The notes beneath the pieces are model-generated. The model was given only the letters and a program-made list of their open reading frames with translations, was not told the DNA's origin and did no database searches. DNA of 64,000 bases from Rickettsiales bacterium. GTDB lineage: Bacteria; Pseudomonadota; Alphaproteobacteria; Rickettsiales; Rickettsiaceae. Shown here piece after piece: positions 1 to 11,558 of the stretch. The position numbers were made by a program, and so were the translations under genes. The stretch is from the NCBI GenBank assembly GCA_947456795.1, contig CANGTI010000002.1, positions 1-64,000 of the forward strand, in the 5' to 3' direction. Positions within the stretch are counted from its first letter, which is position 1, and every line of letters begins with the position of its first letter.

Positions 1-2397
<2,397 letters not shown>

Positions 2398-2627
2398 ATC
2401 ACTTAGAGATTATGCATACAGAACTAACTTTACAGCATTTTTCTCAGCTACAAACAAATATATATATCAATGTAGCTTGTTTACTTTTTTAAACAGCGAA
2501 GGTTCAAAACCAACGTGGAATGATATATTGGTTTCTTCATATAGGCAAGCGGCAAGGTCGTTAGTTTTGCATTTATTATAAAAAATATAGCAGATTGTAG
2601 CCTTTTTGTATTAAGAGCTATGTATCC

Positions 2628-5015
2628 TTAGACAGTTTTTCTTTTTTTGGAGGTTGATGAGGTTTTGGTAGTCTTTTTAAAGGCTCTTCCCTTTGGTTTG
2701 TCTTTTGCCTTTCGCACTATTTCTATTGCAAGCTCTGCTTGAATTTCTAGAGGCTGATCAATTTTATTAACATTGACTGTTTTATCTTCACATTTAAGAT
2801 ACGGTCCAAATTTAGAAATATTGAGTGAAATCTCCTTATCGTTATCAGGGTTGATACATATAGTTCTAGGTAAAGAGACTAGTTTTAGCGCTAGGGCCAG
2901 ATCTAAGCTCTCTGAGGTATATTCTTTGGGCAAATTTACCCTCTTAATAAGCACACCGCTTTCTGATTCCATTTTGAGGTATTTGCCGTACATGTTTGTA
3001 CCAAAGAGGATCGCATTTCCATCGATATCACGACCAACTGCAATTTCTTTTGGAATATTAGAGTTGGTATCAGAAGAATTTGGAATCAATACTGATTGAG
3101 CAAATTTACAATCTGGGTATTTTGCGCATGTGAGAAACATACCGAATTTGCCAAATTTTAGTTTTGGATCTGGACTTTGGCAGATTGGGCATTTTTTTTG
3201 CTCTTCACTTCTGCCATTCGGAAAGACATAACTTTCTAAATTTGAGCTTATTGCTACGGTAATCTCTTCGATATTCTTTTTTTCTAAGTCTTTAACTTGA
3301 GTATGAAATCCTAGCCAAAAATTTTGGAGCATTAATTTCCAATCTAGCTCTCCCCTGGCAACTGAATCTAATTCATTTTCAAGATTAGCTGTAAAGTCAT
3401 AGTTAAAGTAATTCGAGAAGAATTTTACTAAAAACGTTGTAAGTACCGCCCCCCTTGGATCAGAAACAAACCTTTTTTGTTCTAGGGTCACATAACTTCT
3501 TTCTTGTAAGACCGATATGATCGTTGCGTAGGTAGAGGGCCTACCTATTCCAAGTTCCTCCATTGTCTTTACTAGGCTAGCCTCAGTAAATCTAGGGGGC
3601 GCCTCTGTAAAGTGCTGCTTTGCATCTATTTTTTCTAATTTTAGATCTTGATCGTGTTTTAAGTCTAAAGGTAGCAAGGGTGTGTTTTTTTGACTTTCTT
3701 CCTCGCTTTCTTCTACATCCTTAAATTTTTCGTATACTACAAGATAAGAATTTTTTGGATCGGTAAAAGATTCGTTTGCTCTTGCAAGGGTGCTGCTATC
3801 TATAGAGGATATATCTATTGTAAGAATTTTTGTTGTTGCGGGGTTCATTTGAGAGGCAATTGTACGTTGCCAAATCAGCTTATATAATTTGTACTGATCT
3901 TGATTTAAATGGTTTTTTAATTGGTTAGGGTTTAGATCTGCTTGAATGGGTCTTATTGCTTCGTGTGCCTCTTGTGCATTTTTTGTTTTTGTTTTGTATA
4001 CGTTTGGTTTGTTTGGGACGTGGTCTTGGTCAAAAGCTTTGCTAATATAATCTCTAATTTGATTTAAAGCCTCGTCAGAAATTGTCACTCCATCCGTTCT
4101 CATATAGGTAATTAGGGCTTTCTCCTCTCCCGCAATCTCTACTCCTTCATATAGCCCTTGGGCTACCTGCATAGTTTTTTTTACACTAAAACCCAATTTA
4201 TGCGATGCATCTTGTTGCAGAGTGGAGGTATTAAATGGAGGTAGTGGATTTCTTTTTTGCTCTCTGTTCTTAATTTCTGCAATTTTGAATTGTTGCTCTT
4301 GTATCTTAGTTTTTACCAATAATGCTGCTTCTTGATTTTTAATGTCCAATTTTTCGAGTTTTTTTCCTTCAAACTGTATTAGCTTTGCTTTGATCAATTC
4401 ATCTTTTTGAGTATGAAAGTCTAATTGCAAACTCCAGTATTCTTCGGAATGAAATGAAAGTATTTCTGTTTCCCTTTCACAAATTAATCTAAGGGCTACT
4501 GATTGGACCCTTCCAGCGGATCTGCAACTAGGTAACTTTCTCCACAACAAAGGAGATAAAGTAAACCCCACCAAATAGTCTAAAGCTTGCCTTGCTTGTT
4601 GTGCCTTTATTAGGCTTGTTTCCAAAGATCTGGGCTCAGAAATTGCCTTTAATACGGCTGCTTTCGTGATTTCGTAAAAAGTGACTCTAAAAATCTTGGA
4701 TTTGTCCGTAATTGCATTGCTGCTTTTTAGAGTTTCAACTATATGCCAGGCTATTGCCTCTCCTTCTCTATCTGGATCTGTGGCTAGGTATATGCTGTCT
4801 GCCTGTTTTGCCAGGGATACTATTTTTGGTACAGACTTACTTGCATTTGGCGTGAGCTCATAAAACATTGCAAAATCTTCCTCTGGCAATACGGAACCTT
4901 TTTTTGAAGGAAGAGATCTCACGTGTCCATTAGAAGCTGTGACGACGAATTCCGCTCCAAGGTATTTTCCTATAGTTTTAGCTTTTGCAGGAGATTCTAC
5001 TATCAGCAGTTTCAT
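2628..5015 (-). CDS. topA: DNA topoisomerase I
   Basis: Type IA topoisomerase that relaxes negatively supercoiled DNA in the cytoplasm. The 795-residue product starts with the Toprim signature (KLLIVESPAKAKTI, residues 2-15; acidic DPDREGEAIAWH near 80-91). The catalytic tyrosine is Y304 in the ITYMRTDG motif. One C-terminal zinc-ribbon is recognisable with cysteines near 609, 612, 630 and 636, followed by a lysine-rich tail. Length is slightly shorter than the E. coli enzyme, which has more C-terminal zinc domains. It starts at an ATG 13 bp downstream of dprA, so the two are probably co-transcribed; topA-dprA adjacency is common in alphaproteobacteria. Confidence 0.97.
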   Translation of the reverse strand: MKLLIVESPAKAKTIGKYLGAEFVVTASNGHVRSLPSKKGSVLPEEDFAMFYELTPNASKSVPKIVSLAKQADSIYLATDPDREGEAIAWHIVETLKSSNAITDKSKIFRVTFYEITKAAVLKAISEPRSLETSLIKAQQARQALDYLVGFTLSPLLWRKLPSCRSAGRVQSVALRLICERETEILSFHSEEYWSLQLDFHTQKDELIKAKLIQFEGKKLEKLDIKNQEAALLVKTKIQEQQFKIAEIKNREQKRNPLPPFNTSTLQQDASHKLGFSVKKTMQVAQGLYEGVEIAGEEKALITYMRTDGVTISDEALNQIRDYISKAFDQDHVPNKPNVYKTKTKNAQEAHEAIRPIQADLNPNQLKNHLNQDQYKLYKLIWQRTIASQMNPATTKILTIDISSIDSSTLARANESFTDPKNSYLVVYEKFKDVEESEEESQKNTPLLPLDLKHDQDLKLEKIDAKQHFTEAPPRFTEASLVKTMEELGIGRPSTYATIISVLQERSYVTLEQKRFVSDPRGAVLTTFLVKFFSNYFNYDFTANLENELDSVARGELDWKLMLQNFWLGFHTQVKDLEKKNIEEITVAISSNLESYVFPNGRSEEQKKCPICQSPDPKLKFGKFGMFLTCAKYPDCKFAQSVLIPNSSDTNSNIPKEIAVGRDIDGNAILFGTNMYGKYLKMESESGVLIKRVNLPKEYTSESLDLALALKLVSLPRTICINPDNDKEISLNISKFGPYLKCEDKTVNVNKIDQPLEIQAELAIEIVRKAKDKPKGRAFKKTTKTSSTSKKRKTV

Positions 5016-5028
5016 TTTTTTACTCTTT

Positions 5029-6159
5029 TTATTTCAAAATCAAGGCAACGACATTACCCGGGTATCTTACAATTTTTTCTGCAAGTTCTAATTCAAGCAG
5101 TATTCTGTATACAGTTTTTATTGGTATTTTGCTATGAGAGATCAATGTCTCTATATGAGTAGGAGTTGAAGATAGCAGGCTCAGGATCAAATCTCGCATG
5201 TTATCACAAACCTCTGGAACATTTTCCGTGGTTAATATTTCATATTGCTGAGAGGGCTTTTCTTGTAATTTTGTTTTTACTTGAACTAACTGAGGCAAGT
5301 TTTCGATTATATCTGCTGCATTTTCTACTATTATTGCTCCATCTTTTATAAGCTTATTAGCTCCCTTTGATCTTGGATCTAAGGGAAACCCTGGTACTGC
5401 AAAAACCTCTCTTCCTTGTTCTAAGGCAAAATTTGCTGTAAGAAGAGAGCCGGAATTTTTTCCAGCCTCAATGACCACTGTGGCTAAACTCAGGCCAGAA
5501 ACTAGTCTGTTTCGCTGGGGAAAGTGCTGCATTAGTGGTTTTGTGCCGACTGGTAGTTCGGCAATTAATAGTCCTTGATCTTGAATTTTATGGTATAAAT
5601 GTTCATTTTGAGGAGGATAAATATTGTCTATTCCTCCAGCCAACACCCCTATTGTATTGGGCAGCGCAGCGCTATGCGCAGCCGCATCTATTCCTCTTGC
5701 AAGACCCGAAACTATTATTATTTGGGCTTTGTGCGACAAATCTGCTGCTATGCTTTTGGCTAGAGTCTCTCCATTTATAGAAGAATTTCTGGCACCTACT
5801 ATTGCTATTGAATCTCTGTTTAGGAGGTGTTTATTGCCTTTATAACTCAGTACTGGAGGGGGGCTTTCAATATGAAAAAATAGCTTGGGATAATCTTCGT
5901 CTTCAAAAGTTAGTATGCCGGCACCGATTTTTTCTAACTCACTGAGCTCTTTTTCTACTTTTTCTATGGAACAAATTTCAATGGGCTGTTTTTTTCCTAC
6001 TCTAAGAGAAAAGCTTGGCATTTCCTTAATGGCATTTTCTGCTGTACCAAACATCTCCAGCATCCTAAAGAAAAGTCTGGGACTTACGTTTTCTGTGCGC
6101 GCAAGCCTCATGATGTTAATCATACTTGACGAATAGGATTCCTTCAGACTGTAATGCAT
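5029..6159 (-). CDS. dprA: DNA-processing protein DprA/Smf
   Basis: DprA binds single-stranded DNA and loads RecA during natural transformation; in non-competent lineages its role is unclear. The 376-residue protein has the Rossmann-like core with IVGARNSS, VSGLARGIDAAAH and GVLAGGIDNIYPPQN, followed by QRNRLVSG and EAGKNSGSL, and ends with a winged-helix domain (about residues 310-376). The start is the first ATG of the frame; internal methionines at residues 13 and 17 are possible alternatives. It is the first gene of the dprA-topA pair on the minus strand. Confidence 0.95.
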   Translation of the reverse strand: MHYSLKESYSSSMINIMRLARTENVSPRLFFRMLEMFGTAENAIKEMPSFSLRVGKKQPIEICSIEKVEKELSELEKIGAGILTFEDEDYPKLFFHIESPPPVLSYKGNKHLLNRDSIAIVGARNSSINGETLAKSIAADLSHKAQIIIVSGLARGIDAAAHSAALPNTIGVLAGGIDNIYPPQNEHLYHKIQDQGLLIAELPVGTKPLMQHFPQRNRLVSGLSLATVVIEAGKNSGSLLTANFALEQGREVFAVPGFPLDPRSKGANKLIKDGAIIVENAADIIENLPQLVQVKTKLQEKPSQQYEILTTENVPEVCDNMRDLILSLLSSTPTHIETLISHSKIPIKTVYRILLELELAEKIVRYPGNVVALILK

Positions 6160-6294
6160 TCAAAACAAGATATATTAATTAAATTGAGTTAAATAGATTG
6201 ATTGAACAAAATACTGTGTGCATTATGCACGAGATTTAAAGTGTTGAATACTTTTCTATTCAAGTTCATTTGCTAATCAGTCGAGTTAAACTTT

Positions 6295-6549
6295 ATGTTG
6301 CAAAGTAGAAATCCATTTTTGCTTTTAAAGCATGCTGACATGCTTACTCAAGAGCAATTAAGCGCCTTGCCTCAAAACATTGTTTCCCAATTACACCCCC
6401 TAATTGAAGCAATAGATGAGGGTAAGTTTTCTGGAGAACAGATTGCAGAAATGAAAGTTTGGGTACAATCTCTTGTTAAGAGTCTTAAGAATTGTTCCTT
6501 AGGGGATGAATGCTTTGATTTGGTCAGGAAACTGTTGAATGCCACATGA
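6295..6549 (+). CDS. small protein of unknown function (84 aa)
   Basis: An 84-residue frame starting with ATG at 6295, divergent from dprA. The product is soluble-looking with an amphipathic, helix-rich composition (MLTQEQLSALP, EAIDEGKFSGEQIAEMKVW) and no recognisable domain. No strong Shine-Dalgarno sequence is seen. A 13-bp palindrome (GTGCAT-T-ATGCAC, 6218-6230) lies about 65 bp upstream and could be an operator. The amino-acid composition is that of a real protein, but the size and the lack of recognised relatives leave this uncertain. Confidence 0.45.
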   Translation: MLQSRNPFLLLKHADMLTQEQLSALPQNIVSQLHPLIEAIDEGKFSGEQIAEMKVWVQSLVKSLKNCSLGDECFDLVRKLLNAT

Positions 6550-6767
6550 CCTTTGCAGGTAAATGTGAACAAGAAACATGATTCATCATTTACAAAGGAC
6601 TCTTTTTTACTAGAATCTATTCCTGTTCTTTACCGCAAAATTACACTGAGTTCTTTTCAAGGGAAATTTTAGATTCTTCTTTCTAATAGGGGCCTTGAAT
6701 TTAATTTAATTACACCTGTTGTACTTCTACATTTGTTCTACTGATTCACTATTATCAAGGCTTATTT

Positions 6768-8045
6768 ATGGTTCGGGTTCGTAAATTTAACAGTAGTAAA
6801 GGTTCTGTTTTTTGGGCTGCTATAATAGGGAATATACTAGAATATTATGATTTTACCGTGTGTATAGTTTTTTCTGTAGAAATAGGGAAAACGTTCTTTC
6901 CGGCTGATTCTGGCATTTCTCAGATTTTAGGTGCACTTTTGGCATTTGCCTTTGGATTTATTTCAAGACCTGTAGGCGCGGTTGTTCTTGGGTATGTTGG
7001 CGATAGGTACGGACGTCGTTCTGCTTTGTTATGTTCGGCGCTTGGCATGACATTTTCTACTTTCGGCATTGGGTTTTTACCTGGCTATGGAACAATAGGT
7101 GTATTTGCTATTCCTCTGCTTTTTGTATTTCGTATGATTCAGGGGTTTTGTATTAGTGGAGAAGGAACTGGAGCTGCAATCTTTATTTTAGAGCACTGTA
7201 AAGTAAAAAGACTAAGTTTAATGGCTGGTGTTGTAAACAGCACTAATATAGGGGGTACTGTACTTGCAACATTGGTGTCTTTGGGATTGAGACATTTTTT
7301 TCCAGATAAAGATTTTGTGTGGCGTTTTGCATTTATATCTGGCGGTTTATTTGGCTTGCTTGCCCTTTTTTTAAGGTGGAAAGTTTCAGAGACTCCAATT
7401 TTTGCGATTATGCAAAAGCAAAAAGGAGGCGTAAGAGATGGCATCAGGAAGGTTGTAAAGGACTCTTGGCGTCAAATGGTTTTGACCTTTATAATTGGCT
7501 CTTTTGCGGGCAGCATAGTTCAGCTTATTAAAGGCTACGTCAACGTTTATTATCAAGATATCATGGGTTTGCCAGCTCAAATTTCTCTTATTTATCTTAT
7601 GTATACTTCCATTGTTTTGATGATCAGTATGATAGTTTTTGGTGCATTGGGCGACATGGTCGGCAAATCTAGAGTTTTGATTGGATCTGGAATAGCCGCT
7701 ATTGTCTTTTCTATTCCGGCTTTGTTATTTATGTCTGGCCCTAGCCTATCACATCACATCATTGCTCTGACTTTACTGGCCCTTATAGCTGGTGCGGCTT
7801 CTGCTTCTGCTTATGCTTTTGTGATCTTAATATTTGAGCCATCTCAAAGATTTTTTGGAGTATCTGTGAGCTATAATTTAGGTATAGCCCTCTTCGGAGG
7901 TACTTCCCCTTTGATTGCTAGGGGTCTTGTAGAAATGTTTGGAAATTCATATTCTCCGGCTTACTACATCATACTACTTGCTGCATTATTTTTGGTTGCT
8001 ATGAACAAGACTAGATCATTTATTATTCCAAAGGATTATCTGTGA
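6768..8045 (+). CDS. MFS transporter, MHS (metabolite:H+ symporter, ProP-like) type
   Basis: A 425-residue, twelve-helix membrane protein. TM1 carries GNILEYYDF; the loop 2-3 motif is GYVGDRYGRR, preceded by FISRPVGA; TM4 has FRMIQGFCISGEGTG. These are the hallmarks of the metabolite:H+ symporter family that includes the proline/betaine transporter ProP and dicarboxylate transporters. The substrate cannot be read from sequence. It sits alone between a small unknown gene and convergent tyrS. It keeps the canonical MHS pattern much better than the eleven tandem paralogues at 32171-48435 and is clearly a separate lineage. Confidence 0.9.
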   Translation: MVRVRKFNSSKGSVFWAAIIGNILEYYDFTVCIVFSVEIGKTFFPADSGISQILGALLAFAFGFISRPVGAVVLGYVGDRYGRRSALLCSALGMTFSTFGIGFLPGYGTIGVFAIPLLFVFRMIQGFCISGEGTGAAIFILEHCKVKRLSLMAGVVNSTNIGGTVLATLVSLGLRHFFPDKDFVWRFAFISGGLFGLLALFLRWKVSETPIFAIMQKQKGGVRDGIRKVVKDSWRQMVLTFIIGSFAGSIVQLIKGYVNVYYQDIMGLPAQISLIYLMYTSIVLMISMIVFGALGDMVGKSRVLIGSGIAAIVFSIPALLFMSGPSLSHHIIALTLLALIAGAASASAYAFVILIFEPSQRFFGVSVSYNLGIALFGGTSPLIARGLVEMFGNSYSPAYYIILLAALFLVAMNKTRSFIIPKDYL

Positions 8046-8069
8046 AAGTATTGAGCAATGACCTTCTCA

Positions 8070-9320
8070 CTAGAGTGCTTCTTTTTGTTCAGACAATAGG
8101 AAATGCTTCTTTTTGCCAATAGTAATTTTAAATGCATGATCTTTGTGCAGATCTGAGGCAAAGATCAGTTTTTGCACTTCTGTGATTGTTTTGTCGTTAA
8201 TTTTGACGCCCCCTCCCAGAATTAGTCTTTTTGCCTCTTGTTTTGAAGAGACTATTTTACCTAAGAATAAGATTTCAGAAAGCAAGCACCCACCGTCTAG
8301 ATTTTTTGAACTAATTGTTATCGTAGGAAGGCCTATCAAATCGCTGGTTGATTCAAATGCTGCTTTTGCAGATTGTCTTGCCAAATCTGCTGATTCTTTT
8401 CCGTGACACAATAAAGTCAATCTAAATGCAAGTTCTTCTTTGGCCCGATTGATATCTGTGCCGCACAAGTGTCCAAATGCTTCATATTCTTGTGAAGAAA
8501 ACTCGCAATAAAGTGCAGCAAATTTCTCTACATCCTTATCATTTACATTTCTCCAGTATTGAAAATATTCATAAGGGGAAGTAGAGATCTCGTTAAGCCA
8601 CACCGCTCCCGATTCTGATTTTCCCATTTTTAAGCCATTTGCAGTTGTAAGTAAGGGTATCGTTAATCCATAAACCTTGCTTTGCTTGACTTTGTGTATT
8701 AGTTCTACACCAGTTACGATGTTACCCCATTGATCACTTCCTCCGATTTGCAAAATACAATTATGGACACGATTAAGATGCAAAAAATCAAAACTTTGTA
8801 GTACAACATAACCAAACTCAAGCAAGGATAAGTGCTGATTTTGTTTTAATCTTGATTTGATAAAGTCTAGTGTAAGTATTTGATTGACAGAGAAATGTTG
8901 ACCGTAATCCCTTAGAAATTCCAAATGCTTAAGCGAATCTAACCAATCGGCGTTATTGACAAGTAAGGCATCATTTTTTTGATTACCAAATTTTATAAAT
9001 TTGGCTAGTGATTTTAAAATACCTTTGGTATTGTCCTTAATCTGGTCTTCAGAGATTAACTCCCTAGCCTTTGTCTTGCCTGAGGGGTCCCCTATTCTGC
9101 TTGTACCTCCTCCGATTAATATTATGGGTTTATTGCCGTATTGTTGTAGAAGACGACTAAGCATTATTGCGAGTAAATTACCTACATGTAAGGAATTTGC
9201 TGTACAATCAAAGCCTACGTAAAAAACTGCTTCACCTTTTTCTAGAATTTCAAACAACTCTTCTGTATGAGTGCATTGATGCAAATAGCCTCTAGTTGCT
9301 ACTATTTCCTTTAGTGACAT
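8070..9320 (-). CDS. tyrS: tyrosyl-tRNA synthetase
   Basis: Class Ic aminoacyl-tRNA synthetase charging tRNA-Tyr. The 416-residue protein contains the HIGH-type motif as HVGN (45-48), the tyrosine-pocket segment GGSDQWGN (193-200), and the KMSKS-type loop as KMGKS (231-235). The C-terminal ~80 residues form an S4 RNA-binding domain (AKRLILGGGVKIND). Length is normal for the family. It converges on the MFS gene ending at 8045 and lies downstream of the DUF2335 gene on the same strand, 37 bp away. Confidence 0.97.
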   Translation of the reverse strand: MSLKEIVATRGYLHQCTHTEELFEILEKGEAVFYVGFDCTANSLHVGNLLAIMLSRLLQQYGNKPIILIGGGTSRIGDPSGKTKARELISEDQIKDNTKGILKSLAKFIKFGNQKNDALLVNNADWLDSLKHLEFLRDYGQHFSVNQILTLDFIKSRLKQNQHLSLLEFGYVVLQSFDFLHLNRVHNCILQIGGSDQWGNIVTGVELIHKVKQSKVYGLTIPLLTTANGLKMGKSESGAVWLNEISTSPYEYFQYWRNVNDKDVEKFAALYCEFSSQEYEAFGHLCGTDINRAKEELAFRLTLLCHGKESADLARQSAKAAFESTSDLIGLPTITISSKNLDGGCLLSEILFLGKIVSSKQEAKRLILGGGVKINDKTITEVQKLIFASDLHKDHAFKITIGKKKHFLLSEQKEAL

Positions 9321-9357
9321 TTTTCTAATTGATTTTTAGATTCCCGATGTAGGACTA

Positions 9358-9858
9358 TTACCTTTTATAACGATCCAGCTTGTTTTTATTCTTATTGTTA
9401 TTGTTATTGCGAAGTCCTTTGGTTTTTAAAACCTTATCCCAATAGATGCCAAAGATAGAGACAAGAGTCAGGCTTGCTGTATACATCCCTCCTAAGGAGA
9501 GGGCTTTGTATGAAAAACCCATTTTTGCAAATTTTAGTACTACAAGAAATACAAATATTGTTGAACAGGCGCCAAACATTTGGCCTAGCACTCTTGCTAT
9601 GAAATTGATTCTTAAAATCGTATGAGTTGTTTTGTGTCTATAGTCTTGTTCTTTCTGAGCTATGCTTAGAGCGTGTTCCAGTGTTCCTGGATACAAAGCT
9701 TCATATTCAGATATGACTTCAATTGGAGGCAGGACCTTATCTATTCTTAGATTGTGTTTTGGGCTTGATTTAGTACCACTTTGCTCTCTCTCCATGTGTC
9801 CTTTGTTTAACATATTGTGCTCATTGCGAAAATAATGTTTTATTTCTCTATCTTGCAT
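9358..9858 (-). CDS. DUF2335 family membrane protein
   Basis: The 166-residue protein has the region typical of DUF2335: a proline/acidic lead (LPPIEVISEYEALYPGTLEHAL), a basic segment (AQKEQDYRHKTTH), then two predicted membrane helices (about residues 92-112 and 118-138). Members are often found in phage-derived or mobile regions; their function is unknown. It follows the GTA-like cluster in the same direction and may belong to it. The extreme C-terminus is a low-complexity tail of asparagines and lysines (near residues 151-161), encoded by a short AAT/AAC-rich run, which is unusual and probably unstable. The start is the first ATG of the frame. Confidence 0.75.
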   Translation of the reverse strand: MQDREIKHYFRNEHNMLNKGHMEREQSGTKSSPKHNLRIDKVLPPIEVISEYEALYPGTLEHALSIAQKEQDYRHKTTHTILRINFIARVLGQMFGACSTIFVFLVVLKFAKMGFSYKALSLGGMYTASLTLVSIFGIYWDKVLKTKGLRNNNNNKNKNKLDRYKR

Positions 9859-9903
9859 AGGATTTAGTTTTAATATTTATTTGTACGCTAACATTTCTGA
9901 ATT

Positions 9904-10077
9904 TTACACTTCAGATTGGTTTGAACCATTGGCAGTAGCCTGTGGTTCTTGCATGCTTTCGTCTTTATGGTGAGTCTCTTGCTTTTTGTAATAACGGCAA
10001 GAGTCGGATATTCCTAAAACAAAATTTTTAAAGAAACTTTTTTCTTTTTTATAATGAGATATGTTGATGTGAATCAT
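9904..10077 (-). CDS. small protein of unknown function (57 aa)
   Basis: A short ATG-initiated frame on the minus strand, 24 bp after the stop of the gp13-like gene and before the DUF2335 gene. The product begins MIHINISHYKKEKSFF and is hydrophilic, rich in Lys, His, Gln and Ser towards its end. It has no recognisable domain. Its position and orientation fit a last small member of the GTA-like transcription unit, or a remnant of a deleted tail gene (the gp14/gp15 position in the reference order). It may equally be non-coding spacer. Confidence 0.35.
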   Translation of the reverse strand: MIHINISHYKKEKSFFKNFVLGISDSCRYYKKQETHHKDESMQEPQATANGSNQSEV

Positions 10078-10101
10078 TTGTTCTTGCTGCTTTATATTGT
10101 A

Positions 10102-10905
10102 TTACAAAGGTAAGTTGGGCTCTCCCTGAAAATTAACAGCATTGTCATACAAAACACAAGTTGAAAAAATCTTATTGCACCCTGGTGTCAGGGTGATGTT
10201 TGTTTCTCGCTTATCTTTGAAATTTTGTAACACAATCTGAGGAAAAGAGCTTTGTAAAAGCACAATTCCAATTTGATAATCAACACCTTGTTCCACTTTG
10301 CCCAGAATATGTTTTAATACTACTCTACTTATGCCACTAATTACTGCGGTTCCAAGATCGAAATAGTTATTTCCGTATTGTGCGTGCCTTTCGGGTACTG
10401 AAAAGGAAACTTCATTTTCATATATCTTTAAGATATCATAAGTTTGAGATAATTGCTTTAGATCTTTTTTGCATCTCGCATCTCCAAATTGAGCTCTGCA
10501 AGTTCTGCTGTATCTTTTAGAAAAAATCTGGCGCATAGACTGTGTCCCCGATTCTAAATACATGTGAAAACTTCTGACAAAATCTGCTACTTTGACGCAG
10601 CGGCATAATGCAAAAGGTGTAATTGTATTATTTTGAGGATCGAAAGTTTGAATGCGTACTGTGCATCCAAGTAACGGAAGTTGGCGCTGCACTCCTGTTT
10701 GTTCGTATGCACCTTCTAGTACTACACTTATTGTCCCATTGTCCTTAAAGGTGGCGAACTGCACATTTAAACAAGAAGCTTCGTAAAAATCATTTTGATT
10801 GGCCGTGCATTTGATTGCATGGCTTGCGCTTGTTAATTTGAGTTCTTGGCCGTCTTCTAGTTTGAGAGTAAAGAGGTAATGATGGTCAATCAAGATTACA
10901 GACAT
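10102..10905 (-). CDS. GTA/phage tail protein, gp13-like (DUF2163 / phage_BR0599 family)
   Basis: This 267-residue protein resembles the conserved tail-tip component located after the DUF2460 gene in alphaproteobacterial gene transfer agents. The diagnostic C-terminal half contains SKRYSRTCRAQFGDARCKKDL (about residues 130-149), matching the family's paired-cysteine CRA-x-x-GD-x-RC motif. The N-terminal region (YLFTLKLEDGQELKLTSASHA) corresponds to the family's first beta-rich domain. Length is slightly short of the usual ~290. It follows the gp12-like gene by 25 bp in the reference GTA order. Confidence 0.8.
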   Translation of the reverse strand: MSVILIDHHYLFTLKLEDGQELKLTSASHAIKCTANQNDFYEASCLNVQFATFKDNGTISVVLEGAYEQTGVQRQLPLLGCTVRIQTFDPQNNTITPFALCRCVKVADFVRSFHMYLESGTQSMRQIFSKRYSRTCRAQFGDARCKKDLKQLSQTYDILKIYENEVSFSVPERHAQYGNNYFDLGTAVISGISRVVLKHILGKVEQGVDYQIGIVLLQSSFPQIVLQNFKDKRETNITLTPGCNKIFSTCVLYDNAVNFQGEPNLPL

Positions 10906-10930
10906 GGGGTTTACATGGAATAGCTTTAGT

Positions 10931-11551
10931 CTATTTTAGCACTTCTACTAAATCAAAAGGTTCAACCGAAGCGCAAAAATCAAGCTCTGATTTATATTTT
11001 AGTGAATCTGTATCAAATCTCACAGGAATATTGAAGTCAAAATCGGCTCTTAAAAGCTCTATGTTTTCTTGCAACACTTCTTCCGTAACGGTCACTATTC
11101 CACGTTCATCTGAGATATTTTTTACTACTCTTTCTTTTTTATCATTAATAAATACTCTGACCGAATCTTTTATTGGTTTGAGGATTTTTCTGTGAGGAGC
11201 ATTGCACGTATGTTGCAACGTTTTGTCGTAGGACTTAATTAATTGAAATTTGAGATTTTGCCTATCTAAAAGGAGCAAGGGTTGATTTTCAGCTTTGTGT
11301 TCATTTGGATCTCTTAATATAAAAGCATATTTTTTTCCTTGGACTTTGCAGAAGAAATTTTGCAGTTCCCCTACTTGAGTGGAGGTTAATTTGCAATTTG
11401 CAACTTTATATCTATTTATTGGAGTAATGTGGTTTGCAAATCGCACTTCTCTTTTGCTGTTAGAAGTTTGTACTTCAGTGCTAAATGTAGGACCTCCTAC
11501 AATAAAGGTATATAAAAAACTTGGTAATTCTTCGTCAAAAAAATCTTCCAT
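10931..11551 (-). CDS. GTA/phage tail protein, gp12-like (DUF2460)
   Basis: A 206-residue protein with the DUF2460 pattern: an N-terminal FFDEELPSFLYTFIVGGPTFST, then REVRFANHITPINRYKVANCKL and FFCKVQGKKYAFILRDP. The family is a distal tail component of lambda-like phages and RcGTA-type agents. Length matches the usual ~210 residues. The initiating ATG is 7 bp after the stop of the upstream fusion gene. In reference GTAs, genes for the major tail protein, a chaperone and the tape measure lie between the gp8 and gp12 homologues; here those three are absent. Confidence 0.8.
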   Translation of the reverse strand: MEDFFDEELPSFLYTFIVGGPTFSTEVQTSNSKREVRFANHITPINRYKVANCKLTSTQVGELQNFFCKVQGKKYAFILRDPNEHKAENQPLLLLDRQNLKFQLIKSYDKTLQHTCNAPHRKILKPIKDSVRVFINDKKERVVKNISDERGIVTVTEEVLQENIELLRADFDFNIPVRFDTDSLKYKSELDFCASVEPFDLVEVLK

Positions 11552-11558
11552 AGCTTAT

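Noticed and set aside
6565-6672. 35-codon GTG-started frame with an AGG upstream between the small unknown gene and the MFS gene
   Set aside because: Too short, non-ATG and without recognised similarity; noted only because the composition is not clearly random.
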